64,000 bases of DNA from Nocardia fluminea. GTDB taxonomy: Bacteria; Actinomycetota; Actinomycetes; Mycobacteriales; Mycobacteriaceae. The notes beneath the pieces are model-generated. The model was not told where the DNA came from, did no database searches, and worked only from the letters and a program-made list of their open reading frames with translations. The stretch is taken from positions 1,984,001-2,048,000 of the forward strand of contig NZ_PJMW01000002.1 of assembly GCF_002846365.1 (NCBI RefSeq). The letters run 5' to 3'. How positions within the stretch are numbered: the stretch's first letter is position 1; each line of letters starts with the position of its first letter. Of this stretch, positions 7,807-16,298 are shown one piece after another. A program made the translations under genes and the position numbers.

Positions 7807-8409
7807 GTGCGCATCGAGACGACTGTGGGACCGGCCGAGATCGAGCTCGACGAGGTGCGTGATCCGGCGTTCCTGCTGGTGATCACGCACGGGGCCGGTG
7901 GCGGTGTCGATGCGAAAGACATTCTGGCCGTGCGTGACTCGGCCCTGGATGCGGGCGGAGCGGTAGCTCGGGTGGTGCAGCCCTACCGGGTTGCCGGGCG
8001 GCGCGCACCGGGGAACGCGGAGAAACAGGACCAGGCCTGGCTCGAGATCGTCGCGGCGTTGAAGGCCCGGTTCCCCGGGACACCGATTGTCCAGGGGGGT
8101 CGCAGCAACGGGGCCCGGGTGGCGTGCCGGACAGCCGTGGAGGTCGGCGCGCGGGGCGTGATCGCGCTGTCGTTCCCCTTGCATCCGCCGGGCAAGCCCG
8201 AGAAGAGCAGGCGCGACGAGCTGCTGGCGCCCGGGAGTATCGAGGTGGTGGTGATCAACGGGGGTAGCGATCCGTTCGGAGTGCCCGACGCTGCCGACGC
8301 CGCCGAAGTGCGGGTCATCCCTAAACAGGCGCACTCGTTCCGCACTGGTTTCGACGTCATCGAGGCGACCGTGACCCCCTGGTTCGCCCGCTGGACGGCT
8401 GATCACTAG
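7807..8409 (+). CDS. Alpha/beta-hydrolase (KANL3/Tex30-like)
   Basis: 200 aa, GTG start. The oxyanion-hole motif HGAGGG is near residue 29 and the nucleophile elbow [10 protein letters not shown] (Ser about residue 99) is present. The acid is probably Asp in NGGSDPFG and the histidine is in [10 protein letters not shown], the expected order for an alpha/beta-hydrolase. The family is small, cytoplasmic, and of unknown substrate. The gene faces fadE5 across a 210-bp divergent region and ends convergent with a methyltransferase gene. Confidence 0.85.
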   Translation: MRIETTVGPAEIELDEVRDPAFLLVITHGAGGGVDAKDILAVRDSALDAGGAVARVVQPYRVAGRRAPGNAEKQDQAWLEIVAALKARFPGTPIVQGGRSNGARVACRTAVEVGARGVIALSFPLHPPGKPEKSRRDELLAPGSIEVVVINGGSDPFGVPDAADAAEVRVIPKQAHSFRTGFDVIEATVTPWFARWTADH

Positions 8410-8465
8410 GCCCTCGGGGAGGCAACGCCCGAGAGAGAGAAACCCTCATGGCCTGTTGATCTCGG

Positions 8466-9137
8466 TCAGTCGGTGGGCTCGGGGGCGGGGCGCTCGGCGA
8501 TGAGCAGGGAATCGATGGCATCGGGGCCCTCGGTGGGGCGGAAGACCTCGTGGGCGAGGGTGATGGTGACGTCGTCGCGGTCCAGGTCGGCGCGGAGGTC
8601 GTCGGGGGAGAAGAGGATCTCGGGGTCCTGGGGGCCGCCGTAGCCGTCGTCGACATTGCGGGTGGCGTGACCGAGGACCAGGAGCACGCCGCCGGGGGCG
8701 AGCATGGCGGACAGCTGGTGCAGCAGAGTGCGGCGCTCGTCGGCGGGGAGGTGGACGAAGACCATCAAGATCAGCTCGAACGGACCGGTGATGCCGGCGG
8801 CATCGAGGTCGGTGATGTCGGCGGTCTGCCAGTGCACCCGGGAGCGGACCGAACGCGACAGACGGGCCGCGACGGTCCTGCCCTTGTCGATCCCCACCTG
8901 GGAGAAGTCAACAGCGGTCACCTCCCAGCCGTGGGTGGCCAGCCAGAGTGCGTGACGACCCTCGCCGCAGGCCAGGTCGAGAGCGCGGGGAAGCGGCGGG
9001 ACAACGCCGGACTCATCGGGCAGCAAGGTGATCCGTCGGTCCAGCCCGTAGACATGTTCGACAACGGTGCTGTTCGGCGGTGCGCCCCACACCAATTCAC
9101 TCCGCGCGTACCGCGCATCCCAATCCGCCGCGTCCAT
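8466..9137 (-). CDS. Class I SAM-dependent methyltransferase (TehB-like)
   Basis: 223 aa. The SAM-binding motif I is ALDLACGEGRHALWLA, followed by motif II around TAVDFSQVGID and a motif IV-like segment FELILMVFVHLP; PGGVLLVLGHA is the post-motif strand. The N-terminal DWDARYARSELVWG is common in TehB/thiopurine-type methyltransferases of actinobacteria. The substrate cannot be deduced. Single gene, convergent with the hydrolase at 7807. Confidence 0.88.
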   Translation of the reverse strand: MDAADWDARYARSELVWGAPPNSTVVEHVYGLDRRITLLPDESGVVPPLPRALDLACGEGRHALWLATHGWEVTAVDFSQVGIDKGRTVAARLSRSVRSRVHWQTADITDLDAAGITGPFELILMVFVHLPADERRTLLHQLSAMLAPGGVLLVLGHATRNVDDGYGGPQDPEILFSPDDLRADLDRDDVTITLAHEVFRPTEGPDAIDSLLIAERPAPEPTD

Positions 9138-9266
9138 TCCGCCTCCCCGCGAATTCGAGCCAGACTCAGGGCCGTAACGGGTAGCGACGCGGCTGGCGGT
9201 AGGTCGCAGTCATGGTAGCCCGTTCCCGGCGAGTTACCCATGTACTCCCTGGAGCTGGTCAAACCT

Positions 9267-10373
9267 TCACAGCGTGGTGCGCATGAGTACGACGTTGTAC
9301 TGGGTGTGGATGGTGGTCATGAAGTAGAGGTCGCGACCGGTTTGGTACGGGAAGATCGACGGGGCGTAGGCGGTGGGGAGTTCGCGGGCGTCGATCAGGA
9401 CCTCGGGCGCGCTCCACGGGCCGACGGGGGAGGACGCGCGGCGCATCACCACGGAGTTGAAGGGGTCGGTGGTGAGGGAGACGAACTCGCCCAGGTACTC
9501 GTTGTACATCACCGAGAGCTCGCCGACGCCGCCCATGATGGGGGCCGCCGCGTTCACGTCGTTGAGCTTCCACTCGTGGCCGTCCCAGTACTCGTAGGCG
9601 GCGAGGTTCTCGATCTGGGCTTCGGGGACGCGGGCGATGAAGGCGTCGTTGTTGCGGCCGGCGCGGGTGCCGTACTCGTAGACGAAGCCGCCGTCCTTCA
9701 CGAAGCTGTTCATCTGGAAGTTGGCGTTACCGCCCTCGTCGGGACGGCGGGTGTGGCCGAGATCGGCCCAGGTCTCGCCGTTGTCGGCCGACGCGGCCAG
9801 ACCGGAGAAGCTGGTGGTCCACTCGCCGGGCGCGTCCCAGGTCTTCACCGACATCAGCGACATGTACTGCACGCCGTTGGCCGAGATACCCGCGGTGGGA
9901 ATGCGGCTGATCTCCAGGAAGGGGATCTTGGGGCTGGGGATCAGGTCGCGCGCCTGGCCGATGACATCGCGCACGACACCGTCGAACATGATCCCGTCGG
10001 CCGGGTTCTTGTCGTGGCTGCGGACCAGGATGTTGGAGCGCCACGCCCAGGTGCTGCCCGCGAGCAGGTTGGGGAAGCCGATCCCCGCGGTGTCGCCGAA
10101 GGCGGTGAGCATCTCGCCACGGCCGTTGTCCCACATGATGCCGAGGTCGGTACCGAGGACGTTGTAGTTCTGGGTGTTGTTGGGGCTGGCCATGCCGGTT
10201 ACCTGGAACACCGCCTGGGTACGCCCGTGCAGGACGGGCAGACCGTGGGTGCCGTTGAGAACGGGAATCGGGTTGATGGCGTTGGGGTTCGCGACGACGG
10301 GAGGCGCGGCGCTCACCAGCAAGGCCGTAGTACCTGCGAGCGCGGAGAGCAGGATGGATCCGGTCTTGTTCAC
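9267..10373 (-). CDS. Secreted DUF4185 protein (possible arabinan-acting glycoside hydrolase)
   Basis: 368 aa from GTG 10373, chosen because GGAGG lies 11 bases upstream and it leaves a compact signal peptide (TGSILLSALAGTTALLVSA, cleavage near VVA-NP). The mature protein is a single beta-propeller-like DUF4185 domain with motifs GTDLGIMWDNG, FGDTAG, WRSNILVRS, VMYNEYLG and APSIFPYQTG. DUF4185 proteins have been reported as endo-D-arabinanases (GH183), so a role in remodelling arabinogalactan or lipoarabinomannan of a mycolic cell wall is plausible. I have not checked the catalytic acids. Confidence 0.85.
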   Translation of the reverse strand: MNKTGSILLSALAGTTALLVSAAPPVVANPNAINPIPVLNGTHGLPVLHGRTQAVFQVTGMASPNNTQNYNVLGTDLGIMWDNGRGEMLTAFGDTAGIGFPNLLAGSTWAWRSNILVRSHDKNPADGIMFDGVVRDVIGQARDLIPSPKIPFLEISRIPTAGISANGVQYMSLMSVKTWDAPGEWTTSFSGLAASADNGETWADLGHTRRPDEGGNANFQMNSFVKDGGFVYEYGTRAGRNNDAFIARVPEAQIENLAAYEYWDGHEWKLNDVNAAAPIMGGVGELSVMYNEYLGEFVSLTTDPFNSVVMRRASSPVGPWSAPEVLIDARELPTAYAPSIFPYQTGRDLYFMTTIHTQYNVVLMRTTL

Positions 10374-10540
10374 AGGTGTTCGAGCCTCCGGGTCAGGCCG
10401 AAATCTGGGCACGTTCCAGGCTTGCCGTCACGTACCACTCGTCGACTGGTCAGCGAATCGAAGCGATGCTAACAGCAGCTAAGAGTGATGTGCGGTACAT
10501 ACCTTGGGTAATTGGCATGAATTCCCGGGTCGATTGCCTG

Positions 10541-11290
10541 TCAGTCGCTACTACTCAGGGCTTTACGCAGCAGCAAAGGCAGTTGTGCCATTCGTTCAGC
10601 GGCGAAGGTGGCGCGGGAATTACGGTGCCAGGACCGGTCGAACAGGTGCTTGACGGCGGCGACGGCGTTGCCCTCGCGAGCGGTGACGCGGTCGGCGAGG
10701 GCCTCGGCGGCCTTCACCGGGTCGTCGGCGACGTCGGTGATCAGGCCGATGCGCAGTGCGTAATCGGCGTCGATCGGGTCGGCGGTCATGGCCAGTAGCA
10801 TGGCCTTGTCGATGCCGATGAGCTGTGACAATGTGGCCGCGCCTGTCATGTCGGGCACCAGGCCGTGGGCGGCTTCCATCACCGAGAATTCGGTTGTGGG
10901 GGCGGCGATCCGGAAGTCGGCGGCCAGTGCGATCTGCAGGCCGCCACCGAAGCAGCGCCCGTGGACGGCGGCGGCCACCGGAACGTCGAGGCGGCGCCAG
11001 GCCCAGCAGGCTTCCTGGAAGGTATTGGTGCCACGCAAGGGCCGCGGAAGGAATTCCCGGACGATAGCCACCGGATTGCGAGAGGCGGCGGCGATATCGA
11101 GTCCGCTACTGAAACTCGGGCCGTTCCCGGTGAGGATGACAGCGCGGGTTGTCTTGTGTTCGGCCACTTTTCGGGCCGCGTCGACAAGATCGCGGAGCAT
11201 TTCCAGAGTGAGCCCGTTGTGTTTGCCGGGTCTGTTCAACTCGACATAGGCGCGGTTGTCGTCGAAGCGGACGGTGATGTGGTCTCCCAT
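10541..11290 (-). CDS. Crotonase / enoyl-CoA hydratase family protein
   Basis: 249 aa. The crotonase fold is shown by ELNRPGKHNGLT, the CoA/oxyanion segment FSSGLDIAAA, and GRCFGGGLQIALAADFRIA. At the position of the first catalytic Glu of enoyl-CoA hydratase (GGG-C-E-L) this protein has Gln, while the second Glu position is kept in SVMEAAHGLVPDM. Hydration activity is therefore uncertain; isomerase, thioesterase or hydrolase roles are possible. A TTACT-CGTG-AGTCA element lies just upstream (11300-11313), resembling the fadE5 and etfD palindromes. Confidence 0.88.
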   Translation of the reverse strand: MGDHITVRFDDNRAYVELNRPGKHNGLTLEMLRDLVDAARKVAEHKTTRAVILTGNGPSFSSGLDIAAASRNPVAIVREFLPRPLRGTNTFQEACWAWRRLDVPVAAAVHGRCFGGGLQIALAADFRIAAPTTEFSVMEAAHGLVPDMTGAATLSQLIGIDKAMLLAMTADPIDADYALRIGLITDVADDPVKAAEALADRVTAREGNAVAAVKHLFDRSWHRNSRATFAAERMAQLPLLLRKALSSSD

Positions 11291-11405
11291 GTCGCTATCT
11301 TACTCGTGAGTCAGTTCGAGTGGGTGGCCACGCGGACGATGGTGCGGCATGATCCGAACCGCATCGCGCGTCGTTCGATGCGCGACGATCGAGAGGACTC
11401 ACCGA

Positions 11406-11723
11406 ATGCGGATCTGTCTGATGGCCGCGGCGCTGCTCGCCCTGCCCGTGCTGGCGGCCTGCGGCAGTACCGACGAAGCGCCGGCGGTTACGCAGGCCGA
11501 GCTGTCGAAGTCGTTGCAGGACAAGGGGTTGAGCAATCCCGCGCTGGCCGACTGCGCCGCGCAGGTGTTCCTCGACTCGGGGATGTCGCAGGACGGGCTG
11601 CGGGTGATGGTGTCGAACGCGAAGTCCGACGATCCGGCCAAGCTGCTCGGTGAGAGCGACGCGGCCAAGGTGAGCGCGGCGCAGTCGAAGATCGCCGCGG
11701 ATTGCGTGCGCGTGGGGAGCTGA
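11406..11723 (+). CDS. Small lipoprotein
   Basis: 105 aa from ATG 11406; GAGAGG lies about 9 bases upstream, and starting here gives a compact lipoprotein signal (LMAAALLALPVLAACG) with lipobox LAAC. An ATG 57 bases upstream is in frame but would add a charged tail before the signal. The mature part (VTQAELSKSLQDKGL...) has two further cysteines (DCAAQ and ADCVRV) that could form a disulfide. Membrane-anchored, extracytoplasmic; function unknown. Confidence 0.75.
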   Translation: MRICLMAAALLALPVLAACGSTDEAPAVTQAELSKSLQDKGLSNPALADCAAQVFLDSGMSQDGLRVMVSNAKSDDPAKLLGESDAAKVSAAQSKIAADCVRVGS

Positions 11724-11755
11724 TCCGCGCCCCTATCGATCGCGCCGATTCAAAC

Positions 11756-11810
11756 CCTCGTCGGGGTCGGCTGCCGGTGTTGCACTGGAACAGCCGACGA
11801 CGAGGAGGAA
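11756..11810 (+). promoter_or_regulatory. Leader hairpin overlapping the sfnG ribosome binding site
   Basis: CCTCGTCG (11756-11763) and TCGGCTG (11767-11773) pair with CAGCCGA (11791-11797) and CGACGAGG (11798-11805) around a GGG bulge and 17-nt loop. The last two paired bases overlap the Shine-Dalgarno GGAGGAA (11804-11810) that serves GTG 11817. The stem could limit ribosome access or be an attenuator. Confidence 0.4.
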
Positions 11811-11816
11811 CTGCCC

Positions 11817-12932
11817 GTGACCACGGAGAGAATCGCTGACCAGGTCTCGTTCGCCTACTGGGTACCCAACGTCAGTGGCGGGCTGGTGACCAGCGATATC
11901 GAGCAGCGCACCAGCTGGGACTTCGACTACAACAAGAAGCTCGCCCAGACCGCGGAACGCAACGGTTTCGACTACGCGCTCACCCAGGTGCGCTACACCG
12001 CCTCCTACGGTGCCGAGTTCCAGCACGAGTCGACCTCGTTCAGTCTCGCGCTGCTCGCCGCCACCGAGCGGCTCAAGGTGATCGCCGCCATCCACCCCGG
12101 GCTGTGGCATCCGGCGGTACTGGCCAAGTTCGGTGCCACAGCCGACCATCTGTCCGGAGGCCGGTTCGCGATCAACGTGGTGTCGGGGTGGTTCGCCGGC
12201 GAATTCAAGGCGCTCGGCGAGCCGTGGCTCGAACACGACGAGCGGTACCGGCGCAGCGCCGAGTTCCTCGAGGTGATCCGCAAGATCTGGACCGAGGACG
12301 CGGTGAACTTCGGCGGCGACTTCTACCGCATCCGGGACTTCACCTTGAAGCCGAAGCCGCTCAACACCCCCGAACGGCCCAATCCCGAACTGTTCCAAGG
12401 TGGTAACTCCACGGCCGCCCGGCGCAACGGTGGTCGCCATGCCGACTGGTACTTCTCCAACGGCAAGGACTTCGACGGCGTCACAGAGCAATTGGACGAT
12501 CTGCGCGCCGTGGCCAGGGACAACGATCGCGAGGTGAAGTTCGGGCTCAACGGGTTCATCATCGCCCGCGATACCGAGAAGGAAGCCCGCGACACCCTGC
12601 GCGAGATCGTCGAGAAGGCGAACAAGCCCGCGGTGCGAGGGTTCCGCGACGCGGTGCAGCAGGCAGGCGCGTCCACCGGTGACCGCAAGGGCATGTGGGC
12701 CGACTCCACCTTCGAGGACCTGGTCCAGTACAACGACGGCTTCCGGACCGGGCTGATCGGCACACCCGAACAGATCGCCGAGCGGATCGTGGCCTACCGC
12801 GCGCTCGGTGTCGACCTGATCCTGGCCGGCTTCCTGCACTTCCAGGAAGAGGTCGAGTACTTCGGCGCCAAGGTGCTGCCACTGGTGCGTGAACTGGAGG
12901 CCGCCGCGACGCCGGTCGCGGCGGGACGCTGA
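11817..12932 (+). CDS. sfnG: Dimethylsulfone monooxygenase SfnG
   Basis: 371-aa luciferase-like, FMNH2-dependent monooxygenase. Features typical of SfnG/SsuD-like proteins are FAYWVPNVSGGLVTS at the start, AIHPGLWHPAVLAKFGA, the RFAINVVSGWF strand with GEFKALGEPWLEHDERYRR, and the FQGGNSTAARR phosphate-binding segment. SfnG oxidises dimethylsulfone to methanesulfinate as part of sulfur scavenging. The GTG at 11817 has GGAGGAA seven bases upstream. The stop overlaps the ATG of the next gene (TGATG), so they are coupled. The two flavin reductases two genes downstream would supply FMNH2. Confidence 0.93.
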   Translation: MTTERIADQVSFAYWVPNVSGGLVTSDIEQRTSWDFDYNKKLAQTAERNGFDYALTQVRYTASYGAEFQHESTSFSLALLAATERLKVIAAIHPGLWHPAVLAKFGATADHLSGGRFAINVVSGWFAGEFKALGEPWLEHDERYRRSAEFLEVIRKIWTEDAVNFGGDFYRIRDFTLKPKPLNTPERPNPELFQGGNSTAARRNGGRHADWYFSNGKDFDGVTEQLDDLRAVARDNDREVKFGLNGFIIARDTEKEARDTLREIVEKANKPAVRGFRDAVQQAGASTGDRKGMWADSTFEDLVQYNDGFRTGLIGTPEQIAERIVAYRALGVDLILAGFLHFQEEVEYFGAKVLPLVRELEAAATPVAAGR

Positions 12933-14263
12933 TGACGGTGGTGACCGCCGAGCGGATCACCACGGCGGACCAGGCGGTGCGGATCGCGACCGAGCTGGCG
13001 GAGGTTTTCGCCGCCGGTGCCGTCGAGCGTGATCACTCGCGACGGCTGCCGCACGAAGAGCTGGATCAGTTGTCGGCCAGTGGATTGCTCGCGATCACCG
13101 TGCCCGCGGAGTTCGGTGGTGCGGACCTGCCGCCGAGCGTGGTGGCCGAGGTGGTGCGGATTCTGGCCGCGGCCGATCCGAACATCGCGCAGGTGCCGCA
13201 CAGTCACTTCGTGTATCTGAACCTGTTGCGGCTGGCTGGATCTCGGGCGCAGCGACACGACTATTTCGGCAAGGTGCTCGCGGGTGCGCGGATCGCCAAT
13301 GCGCAATCCGAGCGTGGTGGGGCGACGGTGGCCGACATCTCGACGGTGCTGCGGCCGGACCACGATAGGACCGTGGCCGGTGTCGAGTCGTCGCAGGACG
13401 ATGTCACGGGCGGCGCCGCTTCCGCGCGTATCGAGGCTCGGCGGTTTGTGGTCGAGGGGACGAAATATTACTGCACGGGGTCTCTGTTCGCCGACGTGCT
13501 CGCCGTATTGACGAGACTCGATGACCCGCAGGGTGTTTCGGGTCTGGCGCCTGGGGAATATGTGGTATTCGTGCCAGCGCTCGAACCGGGGGTACGGATT
13601 GTGGACGACTGGGATGCGCTGGGGCAGCGGACAACCGGCAGTGGGACCGTCGAGTTCGCCGCGGTGAAGGTCGGGCCTGAGCAGCTGGTCTCGCGAGCGT
13701 CAGCGGTGAACGCGCCGACCGGCTACGGGGCGTTCGCGCAGCTGCTGCACGCCGCGATCGACGCGGGCATCGCGCGCGGAGCGCTGGCGGCGGCGGCCGA
13801 ATTCGTGCGGACACGCAGTCGCCCGTGGTTCGAAGCCGAGGTCGCGCACGCGGTCGACGATCCGCTGGTCGTGCAGCGGTTCGGGGAGTTGGGTGTCGCT
13901 GTCGCGGCCGCTGAATCGACGTTGATCGTCGCGGGTGCGGCGGTAGACGCTGCGGTCCGGCCGACGGCCGTGGCGGACCGGGCAGTGGCGCGGGACGGGC
14001 ACTCGGACGCACCCGGCGACGGCGCGCAGGCCTCGATCGCGGTCGCGACAGCCAAGATCCTCGCCGACCGTGCTGCGAACGAGGTGTCCGCGGCGATATT
14101 CGAAGTAGGCGGCACCCGCAGCGCCGCGGCCGAACATCGACTCGACCACTTCTGGCGCAACGCCCGCACCCACACGCTGCACGATCCCGTCCGGTGGAAA
14201 TACCAGCACATCGGGCGGGCCGTCCTGCACAACCGGCCGCCGCCACTACACGGCGTCATCTAG
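12932..14263 (+). CDS. sfnB: SfnB-family sulfur acquisition oxidoreductase
   Basis: 443-aa acyl-CoA-dehydrogenase-fold flavoprotein. The N-terminal helical domain has the family segment GLLAITVPAEFGGADLP. The middle domain shows QSERGGATVADI and FVVEGTKYYCTGSLFADVLAV, and the C-terminal end RNARTHTLHDPVRWKYQHIG is typical of the SfnB/DszC-like group. These enzymes are associated with organosulfur use under sulfate limitation. It is coupled to sfnG by a one-base TGATG overlap and followed by flavin reductase genes. Confidence 0.9.
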   Translation: MTVVTAERITTADQAVRIATELAEVFAAGAVERDHSRRLPHEELDQLSASGLLAITVPAEFGGADLPPSVVAEVVRILAAADPNIAQVPHSHFVYLNLLRLAGSRAQRHDYFGKVLAGARIANAQSERGGATVADISTVLRPDHDRTVAGVESSQDDVTGGAASARIEARRFVVEGTKYYCTGSLFADVLAVLTRLDDPQGVSGLAPGEYVVFVPALEPGVRIVDDWDALGQRTTGSGTVEFAAVKVGPEQLVSRASAVNAPTGYGAFAQLLHAAIDAGIARGALAAAAEFVRTRSRPWFEAEVAHAVDDPLVVQRFGELGVAVAAAESTLIVAGAAVDAAVRPTAVADRAVARDGHSDAPGDGAQASIAVATAKILADRAANEVSAAIFEVGGTRSAAAEHRLDHFWRNARTHTLHDPVRWKYQHIGRAVLHNRPPPLHGVI

Positions 14264-14290
14264 ATCCATCTTGCGAGACAAGGACATTCC

Positions 14291-14818
14291 ATGACAGTGA
14301 CGGTCGTCGTCGGAAACCCGAAACCGGCATCGCGCACTCTCACCGCGGCCGTGCAGGTGGCACGGGCGCTGCGCCCCGATACCGAGCCCGCCGTGATCGA
14401 CCTGGTCACCCTGGGCCCCGGCTTGCTCGGCTGGGGCGACCCGGCAGTGGCCGACGCCGCGCGTGCCGTCGCGTCGTCCGAGCTCGTGGTGTTCGCCAGC
14501 CCGACCTTCAAGGCCACCTACACCGGGCTGCTGAAACTGTTCCTCGAACAGTTCGACGGCGGCACCGGGCTGGCCGGCGTGGTGACCGTGCCGGTGATGC
14601 TCGGCGCGGGTCCCGCCCACGCACTCGCACCCGATCTGCTGCTCAAGCCCGTTCTGGTGGAGATCGGTGGCACCGCCGCGCTGCCCGGGCTCTATCTGTC
14701 CGACCGGACTTTCGGTGCGGACGGCGTCATCGAGGAATACGCGCGGCGATGGGGACCCGTCGTCGCGGCACTGACAGACCCGGCCGCCAAGCCGGTGGAG
14801 GCAACGAATCATGCATGA
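14291..14818 (+). CDS. NADPH-dependent FMN reductase (SsuE/MsuE-like)
   Basis: 175-aa flavodoxin-like reductase. VVVGNPKPASRTL at the N-terminus is the phosphate-binding loop, FASPTFKATYTGLLKLFLEQF holds the conserved P-T-Y pattern, and MLGAGPAHAL follows. It should supply reduced FMN to the SfnG monooxygenase. It lies 27 bases after sfnB and overlaps the next flavin reductase gene by 8 bases, so it belongs to the same operon. Confidence 0.88.
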   Translation: MTVTVVVGNPKPASRTLTAAVQVARALRPDTEPAVIDLVTLGPGLLGWGDPAVADAARAVASSELVVFASPTFKATYTGLLKLFLEQFDGGTGLAGVVTVPVMLGAGPAHALAPDLLLKPVLVEIGGTAALPGLYLSDRTFGADGVIEEYARRWGPVVAALTDPAAKPVEATNHA

Positions 14819-15308
14819 GCTCTTGGACTTTCCCGCCGACGGCAACGGGTTACGCCGCGCCTTCGCCAACTTTCCCAGCGGCGTGGTGGCCGTGTGCGCC
14901 GAGATCGACGGCATCCCACACGGTTTGGCGGTGAGCACCTTCGTGCCGGTCTCCCTCGATCCGCCGCTCGTCTCGTTCTGCGTGCAGAACTCGTCGTCGA
15001 CCTGGCCGAAGCTGGCCGCCGCCGGTCACCTCGGGCTCAGCCTGCTCGGCACCGACCAGCAGGCCGCGGCCAAGGCGCTCGGCGCCCGCAACGGCGACCG
15101 CTTCCGCGAAACCGCACTCCATCGCGGAACCGGGGAGGCGGTGTTCATCGACGGCGCCACGGCCTGGATCGAAGGGGTGCCGGAAACGCAGGTGAGCGCC
15201 GGCGACCATCTCGTGGTGATCCTGCGCGTGAACCGGGTCGCCGCACGCGAGGACGTCGACCCGCTGGTCTTCCACGGCAGCAAGTTCCGAACCCTGCACA
15301 CGGGCTGA
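14811..15308 (+). CDS. Flavin reductase (HpaC/RutF-type)
   Basis: 165 aa. FRDX-type flavin reductase domain: FPSGVVAVCAEIDGIPHGLAVSTFVPVSLDPPLVSF near the N-terminus (shown in part) and a later RVAAREDVDPLVFH segment are family hallmarks. It overlaps the upstream SsuE-like gene by 8 bases. Having two flavin reductases of different folds in one short operon suggests either redundancy or separate partners for SfnG and SfnB. Last gene of the sulfur operon; the following gene is convergent, with only 8 bases between stops. Confidence 0.88.
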   Translation: MHELLDFPADGNGLRRAFANFPSGVVAVCAEIDGIPHGLAVSTFVPVSLDPPLVSFCVQNSSSTWPKLAAAGHLGLSLLGTDQQAAAKALGARNGDRFRETALHRGTGEAVFIDGATAWIEGVPETQVSAGDHLVVILRVNRVAAREDVDPLVFHGSKFRTLHTG

Positions 15309-15316
15309 CCCACCGC

Positions 15317-16162
15317 TCAGCTCCGCTCGGTTGCCCGGCCGCGGACGAAGAGCACCAGAAGGTAACCGCTAACGATGAGGACCATGGTGAACGCCGCGGG
15401 GATCAGGCTGCCCGACGGCGAGTCGGTGGCGACCTTGTCGATGTCGCCGGTGGCGAGCATCGTGGTGGGGTCGGTCAGGCCGTGCAACACGATCGCGCCG
15501 AGCAGGAACCCGGTCACCCGCAGCGTCAGGTACATCAGCACGCCGAACGCGAAGGTGTAGAGCACGGTCGGGCCGACGACCGTGATGGATTGCCCGCCGA
15601 GCAGGTTCAAGCTGTGCGACAGCGCGAAGGCCACCGAGGTCAGTGCCGCGACCGCCTGCTCGCCGTGGCCCGCGTCACGCAGCATCTTGACCCCGAAGCC
15701 GCGAAAGGTCAGTTCCTCGGCGAAGCCGACCAGCAACCCGGTGCCGAACACGAGCGCCACGACATCAACCTGATGCCGGCCCCAATCAATCTCCAGCACC
15801 CGCACGACGATCGGTGCGGCGACGATCACCGGCGCGATCCACATCCACTTCGACCGATAGACAGGCTGCCGGCCGAACATCTCCCGGTTCCACCCCAGAT
15901 AGGCGGAGAACGCCGCCAGCACAACACATCCGACGATCAGCGACGCGGTGACCTGAAAGAACACACTGCCCACGCTGCTCAGCAGCTCGTCCTCGACGTA
16001 GTGCCCACCGAGCAGGCCGAGCACCTGCCCCGCCCCGAGATAGATAGCGAAATAGACAACGAGAAAGGCGAGAAATCGCCAGAACCCGCCGCGATCCATG
16101 AAGCCACGCAAGCCCCGGCGTTCCTGTGACACGGGCACCGTCTCGGTCATCTTCGACTCCAT
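15317..16162 (-). CDS. CPBP-family intramembrane metalloprotease
   Basis: 281 aa from ATG 16162 (GGAAAG just upstream). About seven transmembrane helices are visible. The CPBP/Abi motifs are present: EExxxR in FAEELTFRGFG, a His in AFALSHSLN, and HGLTD near the last helices. The family includes Rce1-like CAAX proteases and bacteriocin-immunity proteins; substrates in actinobacteria are unknown. An in-frame extension to 16315 exists but has no ribosome site and overlaps the neighbouring gene's end. Confidence 0.85.
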   Translation of the reverse strand: MESKMTETVPVSQERRGLRGFMDRGGFWRFLAFLVVYFAIYLGAGQVLGLLGGHYVEDELLSSVGSVFFQVTASLIVGCVVLAAFSAYLGWNREMFGRQPVYRSKWMWIAPVIVAAPIVVRVLEIDWGRHQVDVVALVFGTGLLVGFAEELTFRGFGVKMLRDAGHGEQAVAALTSVAFALSHSLNLLGGQSITVVGPTVLYTFAFGVLMYLTLRVTGFLLGAIVLHGLTDPTTMLATGDIDKVATDSPSGSLIPAAFTMVLIVSGYLLVLFVRGRATERS

Positions 16163-16298
16163 GCTCTTTCCGGCGAGGCCGAGCATGTCCACCGTAGGCG
16201 ACAAGTGCCGGGAAACGACGAAACCCTCCGGGATGACCTGGGGTAGGGCACGAATCGGCGTCGCCGAATGTGCATGGGTTCGGCCGTGCGGACCTTCT

